DNA from: CAIWHR01 sp963781285
GTDB taxonomy: Bacteria; Pseudomonadota; Gammaproteobacteria; Burkholderiales; Casimicrobiaceae
Length of the DNA: 64,000 nt
Reading direction: 5' to 3'
Assembly: GCA_963781285.1 (NCBI GenBank)
Contig: CAWAFI010000008.1
Coordinates: 124,001-188,000, forward strand
Below the pieces are notes generated by a model. It did no database searches. It had not been told where the DNA came from and was given only the letters and a program-made list of their open reading frames with translations. Positions 53,923 through 62,313 of this stretch are shown piece by piece. The translations under genes and the position numbers were made by a program. Numbering within the stretch: the stretch's first letter is position 1; every line of letters starts with the position of its first letter.

Positions 53923-54915
53923 CTACCATCCGGTGCGGAAGAACTGCAGCAGCCGGCGCGGGAGCCAGGTGAGCCGCCCGGGAAAGGACCCGACGAGAAA
54001 CCCGACGTGACCTCCCTGCTCGGGTTGCTCCAACACGACGTCGCGGCTCACACCGGCCGGGTCCGGAAGCGACGTGCCCGGGATGAACGGGTCGTTTTTT
54101 GCGTTGAGCACGAGCGTCGGTACCGCAACGTGGGGCAGCCACGGTTTGCTCGACGCCCTTCGCCAGTAGTCGGCGGTGCCGGTGAAGCCGTGCAGCGGCG
54201 CCGTCACGACTTCGTCGAAATCGTACATCGTACGCACGCGCCGCAAGCGCGTTTCGTCGAGCAGCCCCGGAAAACGCCGCGCCAGCGCGCGGCCCTTCGG
54301 TTTCAACGTGTCGAGGAAGTACCATGCGTAGATGCGGTTCACGCCGCGGCCGATTTCGACGCCGGCAACAGTGAGGTCGAGCGGAGCGGACACGGACGCC
54401 GCAGCGGTCACCATCTTCGTCGCGTCGGGGCCGACGCGGCCCAGCCAGTTGAGGAGCGCACTGCCGCCGAGCGAGACGCCGGCCGCGTACATCCGCACGT
54501 CGGCTCCGACGCGGGCACGAATGGCCGCGAACATCGCGTCCACTTCCTCGTAATCGCCCGAATGGTAGGCGCGCGGTTTGACGTTCGGCTCGCCGCCACA
54601 GCCACGGAAATGCGGGATCACGCCGCGCCAGCCGATTTCGGCGACCGCCGCCATCAGTGCGCGCGCGTAATGCGAACCCGAGCCGCTTTCAAGACCGTGG
54701 AACAGCACGACGAGCGGTGCCGCGTCGTTGCCGACCTGCGCGTCGGACCAGTCGAAGTCCCAGAAGTCGCCGTCGGGCGTGACGACGCGCTCGCGCCGGT
54801 ACCGAACATCCGGTGTGGCGACGAAACGCGGCCAGATCGTCTGCGCGTGACCGCCGGCGAGCCAGTGCGGGGCCCGATAGGGGTGAACGGGTATTTCCGG
54901 GGTCTGCAGGTTCAC
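53923..54915 (-). CDS. YheT family alpha/beta hydrolase
   Basis: A 330-residue hydrolase. The family opening APHWLAGGHAQTIWP and the HFRGCGGEPN segment identify YheT. The nucleophile Ser is in AAGVSLGGSALLNWLG, the Asp in NAKNDPFIPG and the His in QGGHVGFL. Carboxylesterase-type activity is likely, but the physiological substrate is unknown. The start is GTG 54915, overlapping the CHAD gene stop (GTGA). Confidence 0.93.
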   Translation of the reverse strand: MNLQTPEIPVHPYRAPHWLAGGHAQTIWPRFVATPDVRYRRERVVTPDGDFWDFDWSDAQVGNDAAPLVVLFHGLESGSGSHYARALMAAVAEIGWRGVIPHFRGCGGEPNVKPRAYHSGDYEEVDAMFAAIRARVGADVRMYAAGVSLGGSALLNWLGRVGPDATKMVTAAASVSAPLDLTVAGVEIGRGVNRIYAWYFLDTLKPKGRALARRFPGLLDETRLRRVRTMYDFDEVVTAPLHGFTGTADYWRRASSKPWLPHVAVPTLVLNAKNDPFIPGTSLPDPAGVSRDVVLEQPEQGGHVGFLVGSFPGRLTWLPRRLLQFFRTGW

Positions 54916-56483
54916 GATGCCCAGAACCGCTTCGCACCGACCAAGCGCAGCCGCGCGTGGTCGAGCTTCGAAAGGAGCGGCGTCGTCTGCGCCGCAACCC
55001 AGCCGCGCACCGTCCCCTCAGTGGCATGATCGCCGTCGCCGGCGAGTGCGGTCGCGAGACGGGCCGCCGTCGCCGCGTCGTTCAGTTGGCCCAGCGCGTC
55101 CTGCAGTGCACTCAGTGCCTTGAGGTATGTCCGCGTGCGCTTCCCGGGGAACAGCGGTGCGAAGAATTCGGCCGCGTACCGAAGCTTTTTCGCGGCGATG
55201 CGTACGGCGTGCCGCTCTTCGGCGGTGCCGTCGGCGAGCACTTGCATGAGTCCCGCGAGCTTGCGATGGCGGCGGGCGAGGAGCTCGGCCGCGAACGATT
55301 TTGCGGTAGCGGTCGGTGCGTCCGCGGTGATGCCCTCCGGCGCGCCGAAGCGTTGCGCTGCGACCAGGGCGCCGGTCTTCAGCAGCAGGCGCTGGAATCG
55401 GGTCGAGCGTAGGGACTCCCGCACGGTCCCGATGGACGCCCGTCGGCGCGTCGCGACCCGACTGCGCAGCCGCTTCAATCCCGCGGCGGCAGCGGCGTCG
55501 TGGGCGAATGCGGCGGCGAGGGGCGGCAGCGTTTCAAGGGCGAAGACATCCAAATCGCGCGCCGCGCCCAGGATGCCGGCGAGCCATTTCGTTTCCGCGG
55601 CCACGGCGTCGATGTCACCGGAGGGGGCCAGACGCGCGATCAAGGCAAGGCACGAGCGCAGCCGCCGTGTGCCGATACGCATCTGATGCACCCACTCGGG
55701 ATCGCGATCCGCAAGCAAACCCGCGACGTTGGCCGCGATCTGGTACAGGCATTCCTGGGCGACCGCGCACAGCGCCGCTGGGGCACTCGCGTCGGCTTCG
55801 AGCGCGACGGGCCGCGCACGCTCCGGCTTGTCCCAGCCATCGGGCAGGCCGCGCACCAACGCGAACCCGCGCTCCGCCTTGTTCGCCGTGGCGACCGCAA
55901 TCGGCCAGTCGTCGAGCAGCGCGAGCGCGAGTTCGTAGGCCCGCGCGGCGCTGCCGGTCTCTACTTCGATCTCGAGTTCGCAGATGCGCACGCTTTGCCT
56001 AACGCTCCGTTTGGCGCGAATGGCACCGACGTCGATCGCCAGGAGTGCCTGTGTTCCATCCGCGAACGCGAGGGGGACCGTCCGCCGCGCGAAATCGGTC
56101 GTGAATTGCGGCGCCAGTCCCCCGTGCCGTTGCGCCTTGCCGATGAGCTTGCGCCACGGCGTCCTCGCGAGATGCGTCAGGTCGAGGCGCGGACCCGGCA
56201 GTCGCCATTCGTGCTCGTCGCGCGCGTGCAGGCCAGCGCCAGCGCCCGGGAGGGGCGGGCCTTTGAGCGTCTGCAGCCAGCGCTTGCCGTCGCGGCGCAG
56301 CCGCAGCGCAACGCCTTCCCGCGCGAGCCGGAAATCGGGCGTGTCGTAGTAGGTGCTGACCACGCGTGCCGATCGCGCGCGGCCGCGCTTGAACGCAACG
56401 ATCGCCGGATCGCGGGGGAGCCGCACGAGGCGCCGGCCCGCGGCCGGATCGAGGGCGAGCTTGAGCTCGATTTCGGCAGGCAC
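54912..56483 (-). CDS. CYTH-CHAD domain protein (inorganic triphosphatase-like)
   Basis: A 523-residue two-domain protein. The CYTH tunnel domain (about 1-205) opens with EIELKL, the ExExK signature, and later has CELEIEVETG. The CHAD helical domain (about 220-515) is rich in His, Arg and Lys with RIGTRRLRSCLALI and RIAAKKLRYAAEFF. The E. coli counterpart YgiF hydrolyses tripolyphosphate; CHAD domains bind polyphosphate. A role in polyphosphate metabolism is therefore likely. The start is GTG 56483, and the gene overlaps yheT. Confidence 0.92.
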   Translation of the reverse strand: MPAEIELKLALDPAAGRRLVRLPRDPAIVAFKRGRARSARVVSTYYDTPDFRLAREGVALRLRRDGKRWLQTLKGPPLPGAGAGLHARDEHEWRLPGPRLDLTHLARTPWRKLIGKAQRHGGLAPQFTTDFARRTVPLAFADGTQALLAIDVGAIRAKRSVRQSVRICELEIEVETGSAARAYELALALLDDWPIAVATANKAERGFALVRGLPDGWDKPERARPVALEADASAPAALCAVAQECLYQIAANVAGLLADRDPEWVHQMRIGTRRLRSCLALIARLAPSGDIDAVAAETKWLAGILGAARDLDVFALETLPPLAAAFAHDAAAAAGLKRLRSRVATRRRASIGTVRESLRSTRFQRLLLKTGALVAAQRFGAPEGITADAPTATAKSFAAELLARRHRKLAGLMQVLADGTAEERHAVRIAAKKLRYAAEFFAPLFPGKRTRTYLKALSALQDALGQLNDAATAARLATALAGDGDHATEGTVRGWVAAQTTPLLSKLDHARLRLVGAKRFWAS

Positions 56484-56505
56484 GGCAAGAGTCCGCGGAC
56501 GCGCG

Positions 56506-57630
56506 CTACGCCGTGTCGGAGAGCTTCACCCGGCGCTGTCGCACGCCCTCGGCGAAGAGCTTCAACGCGTCGACCGTCGCATCCCAGCCGATGCAGGCAT
56601 CGGTAATCGACACGCCGTACAGCAGGTCCCTGCCGGGGAGCAGATCCTGGCGGCCGGGGTTGATATGGCTTTCCAGCATGACGCCGAAGATCCGCTCGTC
56701 GCCGCGCGCGATCTGTGCCGCCACGTCGCGTGCAACGTCGAGCTGGCGCTCGTGCTGCTTCTGGCTGTTGGCGTGCGAGCAATCGATCATCAGTTTCGAC
56801 GCGAGCCCGGCAGCCGCGAGCTCCCTGCACGTCGCCTCGACGCTTGCCGCGTCGAAGTTCGGCGCCTTGCCGCCGCGCAGGATGATGTGGCAATCCTCGT
56901 TGCCGGCCGTGTGCACGATCGCCGAATGGCCGCCCTTGGTCACGGACAGGAAGTGATGCGGTGCCGAAGCGGCCTTGATCGCGTCGACGGCAATGCGCAC
57001 GTCGCCGTCGGTGCCGTTCTTGAAGCCGACGGGACAGGACAGTCCCGACGCGAGCTCGCGATGCACCTGGCTTTCCGTCGTCCGCGCCCCGATCGCGCCC
57101 CAGGCGATCAGATCCGCGATGTACTGCGGCGTGATCATGTCGAGGTACTCGGTGCCGGCGGGCAGGGCGAGTTCGTTGACCTCGACCAGGATGCGCCGGG
57201 CGAGCCGCAACCCTTCGTTGATCCGGTAGCTGTCATCCAGGTGTGGGTCGTTGATCAAACCCTTCCAGCCGACGGTCGTGCGCGGTTTTTCGAAGTAGAC
57301 GCGCATCACGACGAGCAGATCGTTCGCCATCTCCCGTCTCGCTGCGGACAGGCGGGTGGCGTAGTCGATGGCCGCGTCGTAGTCGTGGATCGAGCAGGGG
57401 CCGACGATCACGAGCAGCCGGTCGTCCGCGCCATGCAACACCCGATGTATCGCTTGGCGGGTCTCGTAGGTGGTTGTCGCGGCGCGTTCCGACGCCGGAA
57501 ACTCGCGCAACAGGTGTGCGGGCGGAACAAGCTCCATGATCTCGCGGATCCGCGTGTCGTCGATCGGCAGCTTCGCCGTCGGGTGCGATGCCGCAGCGGC
57601 GCGGTTGCGGTTGGCAGTTGACGTGGGCAA
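56506..57630 (-). CDS. 3-deoxy-7-phosphoheptulonate (DAHP) synthase, AroG type
   Basis: A 374-residue class I DAHP synthase. LLVIVGPCSIHDYDAAIDYA carries the metal and substrate Cys, with MRVYFEKPRTTVGWKGLINDP, GFKNGTDG, KGGHSAIVHT and MIDCSHANSQK all conserved. It joins phosphoenolpyruvate and erythrose 4-phosphate to start the shikimate pathway, usually feedback-inhibited by an aromatic amino acid; which one cannot be told here. The only well-placed start is TTG 57630, preceded by GGAG; a shorter form from a later codon is possible. A hairpin sequence lies 18 bp upstream. Confidence 0.95.
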   Translation of the reverse strand: MPTSTANRNRAAAASHPTAKLPIDDTRIREIMELVPPAHLLREFPASERAATTTYETRQAIHRVLHGADDRLLVIVGPCSIHDYDAAIDYATRLSAARREMANDLLVVMRVYFEKPRTTVGWKGLINDPHLDDSYRINEGLRLARRILVEVNELALPAGTEYLDMITPQYIADLIAWGAIGARTTESQVHRELASGLSCPVGFKNGTDGDVRIAVDAIKAASAPHHFLSVTKGGHSAIVHTAGNEDCHIILRGGKAPNFDAASVEATCRELAAAGLASKLMIDCSHANSQKQHERQLDVARDVAAQIARGDERIFGVMLESHINPGRQDLLPGRDLLYGVSITDACIGWDATVDALKLFAEGVRQRRVKLSDTA

Positions 57631-57647
57631 GGCAGGACTCCGAGACA

Positions 57648-57663
57648 GTTTTTCAGCAAAAAC
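57648..57663. repeat. Small inverted repeat in the aroG leader
   Basis: GTTTTT-cagc-AAAAAC is a perfect 6-bp stem with a 4-base loop, 18 bases upstream of the aroG start. It is AT-rich, unlike its surroundings, and could be part of the promoter or an operator. No leader peptide rich in aromatic residues was found, so attenuation is not supported. Confidence 0.3.
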
Positions 57664-57903
57664 AATGACTTACTTGATAGATGTCCAGCGGACCCTCATT
57701 GTGCCACGACGCATGTTGCATTGCATCAGCCGAAATTGCGACATCATCCGTTGGGATGTCCCTGAAATCGTTGCTTCGCGCGTTTACCATGCCGTAGACT
57801 GGCTTCGACCGTGTTGAATTCCCCGAGGGCGGAGCGGGCTACAAGAGGGCCGCAAGGTCACCGCCCCGCGATACCCGCCTATTCATTCTCCAGGGAGACC
57901 CGA

Positions 57904-58254
57904 ATGAAACAACTGCTTGTCCTGGCGATCGCCGGTGCGTTTACCGTCGTCGCTGCCACGTCGTTCGCGCAGGCCCCCGCGGCGCAGACCCCCGCGCCGA
58001 AGGCCGCTGCGCCGGCTGCCGCTCCCGCGCCTGCAGCGAACCCGCAGCAGGAGCGGATGAAGGAATGCAATGTCAAGGCCGAAGGCAAGAAGGGCGACGA
58101 GCGCAAGGCTTTCATGAGCTCATGCCTGTCCGGCAAAGATGAGCCCGCGGTGAAGATGACGCAGCAGGAGAAGATGACGGCCTGCAACAAGAAGGCCGGC
58201 GACATGAAGGGCGACGAGCGCAAGAAGTTCATGAGTGACTGCCTCAAGGGGTGA
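57904..58254 (+). CDS. PsiF family periplasmic protein
   Basis: A 116-residue exported protein: signal peptide about 1-23 (ending TSFAQ), an Ala/Pro-rich spacer (about 24-50), then two PsiF repeats, RMKECNVKAEGKKGDERKAF and KMTACNKKAGDMKGDERKKF, each followed by MSxCL. Each repeat has two Cys that may pair. PsiF is induced by phosphate starvation in E. coli; its function is unknown. GGGAG precedes ATG 57904. A terminator follows 61 bp after the stop. Confidence 0.92.
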   Translation: MKQLLVLAIAGAFTVVAATSFAQAPAAQTPAPKAAAPAAAPAPAANPQQERMKECNVKAEGKKGDERKAFMSSCLSGKDEPAVKMTQQEKMTACNKKAGDMKGDERKKFMSDCLKG

Positions 58255-58315
58255 CGCCCAGCGATCAGCCGAACACGGCCGGGTGACCTCCTGTCCATCC
58301 GGCCGCGACTGACAG

Positions 58316-58348
58316 GGCCCCACCGGGTGACCGGCGGGGCCTTGTTTT
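58316..58348 (+). terminator. Intrinsic terminator after the PsiF gene
   Basis: GGCCCCACCGG and CCGGCGGGGCC pair over 11 positions with one mismatch around a GTGA loop (58316-58341), followed by TTGTTTT. It is placed between two convergent genes, PsiF and the RlmI-like gene; the T-tract serves the plus strand. Confidence 0.85.
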
Positions 58349-58437
58349 GTCCGGAACTGGCCTCGCCCGGGGTGTTCGCGCGCGCGTCGCGTTCACCCGG
58401 ATGGTGCGGCGCCGGATCTCGACGGCCCGCTGCCGGC

Positions 58438-59643
58438 TTAAGTCTTGCGGATCAAGAGACCTTTGAGATACTCGCCTTCGGGGAACGCCAGCGCAACCGG
58501 ATGGTCGGCGGAGGCTCCGAAGCGCCCGATCACCGCTGCGTCCGCCCCGGCGTCCTGCGCGGCACCAGCAACGATCTTGCGAAAGAGCGCCACGTCGATC
58601 CCGCCGGAGCACGAGAACGTGGCCAGCAACCCGCCCGGCCGCAACAGCTTCAGCGCCCACAGGTTGACGTCCTTGTAGGCACGCGCCGCGCGCCCCGCGT
58701 GCGCCGAGGTCGGTGCGAACTTGGGCGGGTCGACGATGATGAGATCGAACGCTGCCGCGGCGTCGCGCAGCTTGCGCAATTCGGCGAAGGCGTCGGCGCA
58801 GCGCCATTCGGTGCGATCGGCGGGCAAACCGGGATTGCGCAAGAGATTCTCCCGCGCAAGGGACAGCGCATCGGCCGAGCTGTCGATGGAAACCACGCGC
58901 GCGGCGCTCCCGGCAAGCGCCGCCAGCGTGAAACCGCCGGTGTAACAAAACACGTTGAGCGCCGCGCGACCCGCGGCGAGCCTGCGTACCGCGGCGCGGC
59001 TATCTCGCTGGTCGAGATAGAAACCGGTCTTCTGCCCGGCTACGACGTCCACACGATAGACAAGGTCGTCCTCGCGGATCAGCACCACGTCGGGCAGCTG
59101 GCCGTGAACGACACCGGCACGCGGTGGCAGCCCTTCGAGTCCGCGGACTTCGGCATCGGAACGCTCGTAGACGCACCGGACATCCGGAAGGGTGGCCAAC
59201 GCGGCGACGATCGCGTGGCGCCAGCGCTCGGCGCCTGCGGAGGAGAGTTGCACGACGACGGTATCGCCGTAGCGGTCGGCGATGATCCCGGGCAATCCGT
59301 CCGACTCGCCGTGGATGAGGCGGCATCCGGTGTGACACGCGTCCTGCATCGGTGCGCGCGCGACGGCGGCGTGCGCGACCCGACGCGCGAAGAACGTGTC
59401 GTCGATCGCATCCAGCGTATCGAACGTCCAGACGCGGGCGCGGATTTGCGACGCAGGCGAAAAGGCCGCGCGGGCGAGGAACGCGCCGTCGGCGCTGCGC
59501 ACCTCGACCGTGTCGCCCGTGCCGGGCGCGCCTTCGACCGCGGCGATCGCACCGGAAAAGATCCACGGGTGGCGCTGCCGCAGCGACTTCTCGCGCCCGG
59601 GCTTCAGCACGAGCGCCGGGCCGCGGTGCGGGTGTCTGACCAA
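58438..59643 (-). CDS. Class I SAM-dependent rRNA methyltransferase, RlmI-like
   Basis: About 401 residues. An N-terminal PUA domain (LKPGREKSLRQRHPWIFSGAI, to about 75) is followed by a Rossmann methyltransferase domain with NVFCYTGGFTLAAL (SAM loop), GQKTGFYLDQRDSR, VDPPKFA and FSCSGGI. The match is to RlmI, which makes m5C1962 of 23S rRNA; the catalytic Cys would be the one in SCSGG. No ATG fits the start: TTG 59643 is preferred, GTG 59610 is possible, and upstream sequence runs into the VIT gene. The substrate is inferred from the family. Confidence 0.92.
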   Translation of the reverse strand: MVRHPHRGPALVLKPGREKSLRQRHPWIFSGAIAAVEGAPGTGDTVEVRSADGAFLARAAFSPASQIRARVWTFDTLDAIDDTFFARRVAHAAVARAPMQDACHTGCRLIHGESDGLPGIIADRYGDTVVVQLSSAGAERWRHAIVAALATLPDVRCVYERSDAEVRGLEGLPPRAGVVHGQLPDVVLIREDDLVYRVDVVAGQKTGFYLDQRDSRAAVRRLAAGRAALNVFCYTGGFTLAALAGSAARVVSIDSSADALSLARENLLRNPGLPADRTEWRCADAFAELRKLRDAAAAFDLIIVDPPKFAPTSAHAGRAARAYKDVNLWALKLLRPGGLLATFSCSGGIDVALFRKIVAGAAQDAGADAAVIGRFGASADHPVALAFPEGEYLKGLLIRKT

Positions 59644-59656
59644 GAGTGTGCGGAAT

Positions 59657-60703
59657 TCAGCCCAACGACACGCCGGCCAGCCGCCCAACCGCGTAGGTTA
59701 CCGCTCCGGCGAGGCCGCCGAGCACCAGCATGCGCCCGCCCGAGTAGAGCGCGTTGCGGCCGGTGAACAGCGACAGCAAGGCGCCGACGGAAAACAGCGC
59801 GACGGCGGTAACGCCGATCGCGATCGGCAACGCATGCGGCGACGGCGCGACCATGAATGGCGCCAGCGGCAGCAGGGCGCCGGCAGCGAACGACAGGAAA
59901 GAAGAGATCGCCGCGCCCCACGGCGACCCGAGCTCCTCCGGGTTCAATCCCAGCTCTTCGCGGGCTAGCGTATCGAGCGCGTGCTCGGGATCGGCGACGA
60001 TCCTGCGCGCCAGGCGCTCGGCCTCCTTCCTGGGCAGGCCCTTTTCGGCGTAGATCAGTGCGAGTTCCTGCGCTTCGGCTTCCGGATACTCCTTGAGCTC
60101 GTCACGTTCGAGGCCGATCTGGTACTCGAACAGCTCGCGCTGCGAGCGCACCGACACGTACTCGCCGGCGGCCATCGCGAAGGCACCCGCGCACATCCCC
60201 GCGACACCGGTGAGCAGGACGATGTGCGTATCCGCGGCAGCGCCGGCCACGCCGAGAATCAGGCTCGCATTCGAAACGAGGCCGTCGTTGACGCCGAACA
60301 CCGCCGCCCGCAGATTGCCACCTCCGCCGAGACGCCGATGCCGGTGCTCGACGCCGAGGCCCGCGACCGGCGGCGCATGACCGGACTCGCGTGCGAGCGA
60401 CGTGGTGTAGATCGCCATGCCGCGAACTTTCATCGCGGCGAGCACGCCGCGGACGCGGCGCGGTCCCAGGCCGCGCACGAGTGTGGCGACGAGCCGCGTG
60501 CGCGCATCGGGCAAGTAGGGGGCCGGCGCCGCGTGGCCGCGCGCGGTGAGCTGCGCGCGCCAGATCGCGGCCTGCGCTTCGGCTTCGCCGGCGAGGCGGC
60601 GGAAGAGTTCGGCGCGGGTGGTTCCGGCCTCGGCCTCGGCGCACACGCGGTACAGGAACGCCGATCGTTGCTCCTCGGTCCAGCTTTCGAGCGGATTCGA
60701 CAT
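59657..60703 (-). CDS. VIT1/CCC1 family iron/manganese transporter-like protein
   Basis: A 348-residue protein. The first 130 residues are helical and resemble the rubrerythrin-like domain seen in fused VIT proteins (EAEAGTTRAELFRRLAGEAEAQAAIW), although the full set of iron ligands is not evident. The membrane part begins LRAAVFGVNDGLVSNASLILGVAGA, the VIT signature, with GAFAMAAGEYVSVRSQREL next and about five segments in all. Such proteins move Fe2+ or Mn2+ across the membrane, in bacteria probably outward (MbfA-like). ATG 60703 is the start; a TTG at 60715 is less likely. Confidence 0.9.
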   Translation of the reverse strand: MSNPLESWTEEQRSAFLYRVCAEAEAGTTRAELFRRLAGEAEAQAAIWRAQLTARGHAAPAPYLPDARTRLVATLVRGLGPRRVRGVLAAMKVRGMAIYTTSLARESGHAPPVAGLGVEHRHRRLGGGGNLRAAVFGVNDGLVSNASLILGVAGAAADTHIVLLTGVAGMCAGAFAMAAGEYVSVRSQRELFEYQIGLERDELKEYPEAEAQELALIYAEKGLPRKEAERLARRIVADPEHALDTLAREELGLNPEELGSPWGAAISSFLSFAAGALLPLAPFMVAPSPHALPIAIGVTAVALFSVGALLSLFTGRNALYSGGRMLVLGGLAGAVTYAVGRLAGVSLG

Positions 60704-60718
60704 GGCAGTCGTCAAGGG

Positions 60719-61213
60719 TTACGGTTGCAGCGCCACGAACGATACTCGGATCGTCTCGACGCGTTCCCGGTTCACACCAAAGTCGCGGTATCCCAGTCGC
60801 GCGGCCGAGCGCACGTGGATCACCTTGGCGCCGGCGGCGAGCGCGAACTCGGCGTCGTCGACGAAGCCGAAGGTCGCGCTCGCGAACTCGATGTGCAGGT
60901 AGCCCGGACTTTCGGTGACGATCGTGGCCCGCGGCATCGCACGGACGACGCCTGCGAGCGCTGCCATCGCCGCTGCCGCGTCACCGGTGAACGGCAGAGG
61001 CGCGATCCGGTGCGCCTCGTCAGGGGCCTGGCTCGACACGCAGTTGGGCCGATCGGGGCACGGGGCGAGCTTGCCGTCGCGCATGCCAAGGGTCGACGGA
61101 GCGTGCCCGGCAAAGAGTGAGCCGAAAATGCCGGCCATTGCGGGGGCTGCCGATGTCAGTGCGAACGTGACTGCAACCGCAAGGACGAACTGGCGTGCAG
61201 GGAAGCGGGGCAT
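60719..61213 (-). CDS. DUF1499 domain protein, exported
   Basis: A 164-residue protein with a signal peptide (about 1-27, ending APAMAG) and the DUF1499 core: CPDRPNCVSSQA, then AHRIAPLPF and FVDDAEFAL, ending VRSAARLGYRDFGVNRERVETIR. Function is unknown. ATG 61213 is the better start; the open frame extends to 61255. It is 15 bp upstream of the VIT gene on the same strand, so the two may be cotranscribed. Confidence 0.9.
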   Translation of the reverse strand: MPRFPARQFVLAVAVTFALTSAAPAMAGIFGSLFAGHAPSTLGMRDGKLAPCPDRPNCVSSQAPDEAHRIAPLPFTGDAAAAMAALAGVVRAMPRATIVTESPGYLHIEFASATFGFVDDAEFALAAGAKVIHVRSAARLGYRDFGVNRERVETIRVSFVALQP

Positions 61214-61241
61214 GCGCGGAGTTCCATGGCTACGTCGATGG

Positions 61242-62222
61242 TTACGCCGGCGCAAGCGTGCCTTCGATCCGCGCCATGACGTCGGGCGTGAGCTTCGCCG
61301 CGACGGCGATCGCCTTCATGTTCTCGACCACCTGCGCCGGGCGTGTGGCGCCGGTGATCACGGTCGAGACATTCGGATTCTTGAGGCACCACCCGAGCGC
61401 CATCTGCGCCGGCGTGCATCCGAGTTCCGCGGCGATAGGCGTGAGCCTTCGGGCCACGGCGACCTTCGCCGAATCGGTCAGGCGCTCACGGAGCCATTCG
61501 TAGCCTTTCAGCGTTCCGCGCGAGTCGGGCGGGATGCCGTCGTTGTATTTCCCGCTCAGCAGCCCCGACGCGAGTGGGCTCCAGGTCGTCGCGCCGAGGC
61601 CGATGTCGCGATACAGCCGCGCGTATTCCTTCTCGACGCGATCGCGGTGCAGCAGGTTGTATTGCGGTTGTTCGGTAACCGGCTTTGCCAGGTTGCGCCG
61701 GTCGGCGATGTGCCATGCCGCCATGATTTCCGCAGCGCTCCATTCCGACGTTCCCCAGTAAAGCACCTTGCCGGACGCGATCATGTCGTGCATCGCCTGC
61801 ACCGTCTCCTCGATCGGCGTATCGGGGTCGGCGCGATGGCAGAAGACGAGGTCGACATAGTCGAGCTGCAAGCGTGCGAGCGAGCCATCGATCGCCTGGC
61901 GCAGGTACTTGCGGTTCAGCGTGTTCTTCTCGTTGGGACCGTCATCGAGGCCCCAGTAAAACTTGGTCGACACGATATAGGAGGATCGCCGCCAGCCCGT
62001 CTTGCGCAGCACCTCGCCCATGATCGTTTCGGCTTGGCCCTTTGCGTACACCTCGGCGTTGTCGAAGAAATTGACGCCGGCGTCATAGGCCGCCGCCATG
62101 CACGTGCGGGCATCTTCCGCGCCCAGCTGGTTGCCATAGGTGACCCACGACCCGAAGGAGAGTTCGCTCACCTTGAGACCGGAGGCGCCCAGCCGGCGGT
62201 AATTCATCGTAGTCGTCGTCAT
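61242..62222 (-). CDS. Aldo/keto reductase (voltage-gated channel beta subunit-like)
   Basis: A 326-residue NADPH-dependent oxidoreductase barrel. YRRLGASGLKVSELSFGSWVTYG and FFDNAEVYAKGQAE hold the catalytic Asp and Tyr; STKFYWG has the Lys and VFCHRADPDTPIEET the His. C-terminal ITGATRPAQVVENMKA is the cofactor loop. The relatives are bacterial homologues of potassium channel beta subunits (YghZ/KAB type), which reduce aldehydes such as methylglyoxal. ATG 62222 or ATG 62207 could be the start. It is 28 bp upstream of the DUF1499 gene and divergent from the S9 peptidase. Confidence 0.93.
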   Translation of the reverse strand: MTTTTMNYRRLGASGLKVSELSFGSWVTYGNQLGAEDARTCMAAAYDAGVNFFDNAEVYAKGQAETIMGEVLRKTGWRRSSYIVSTKFYWGLDDGPNEKNTLNRKYLRQAIDGSLARLQLDYVDLVFCHRADPDTPIEETVQAMHDMIASGKVLYWGTSEWSAAEIMAAWHIADRRNLAKPVTEQPQYNLLHRDRVEKEYARLYRDIGLGATTWSPLASGLLSGKYNDGIPPDSRGTLKGYEWLRERLTDSAKVAVARRLTPIAAELGCTPAQMALGWCLKNPNVSTVITGATRPAQVVENMKAIAVAAKLTPDVMARIEGTLAPA

Positions 62223-62313
62223 TTGGATTGCTGGTGGAGAGCGTTCGCGCCGCCGCCGGATTCGGTCGCGGGTTAGAATCGCGACCGCACATTGTACCCA
62301 CAAGGACAAGACG

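Noticed and set aside
57665..57817. 50-codon frame upstream of the PsiF gene as an aroG leader peptide
   Set aside because: It is on the opposite strand to aroG, has no ribosome site and no run of aromatic codons.
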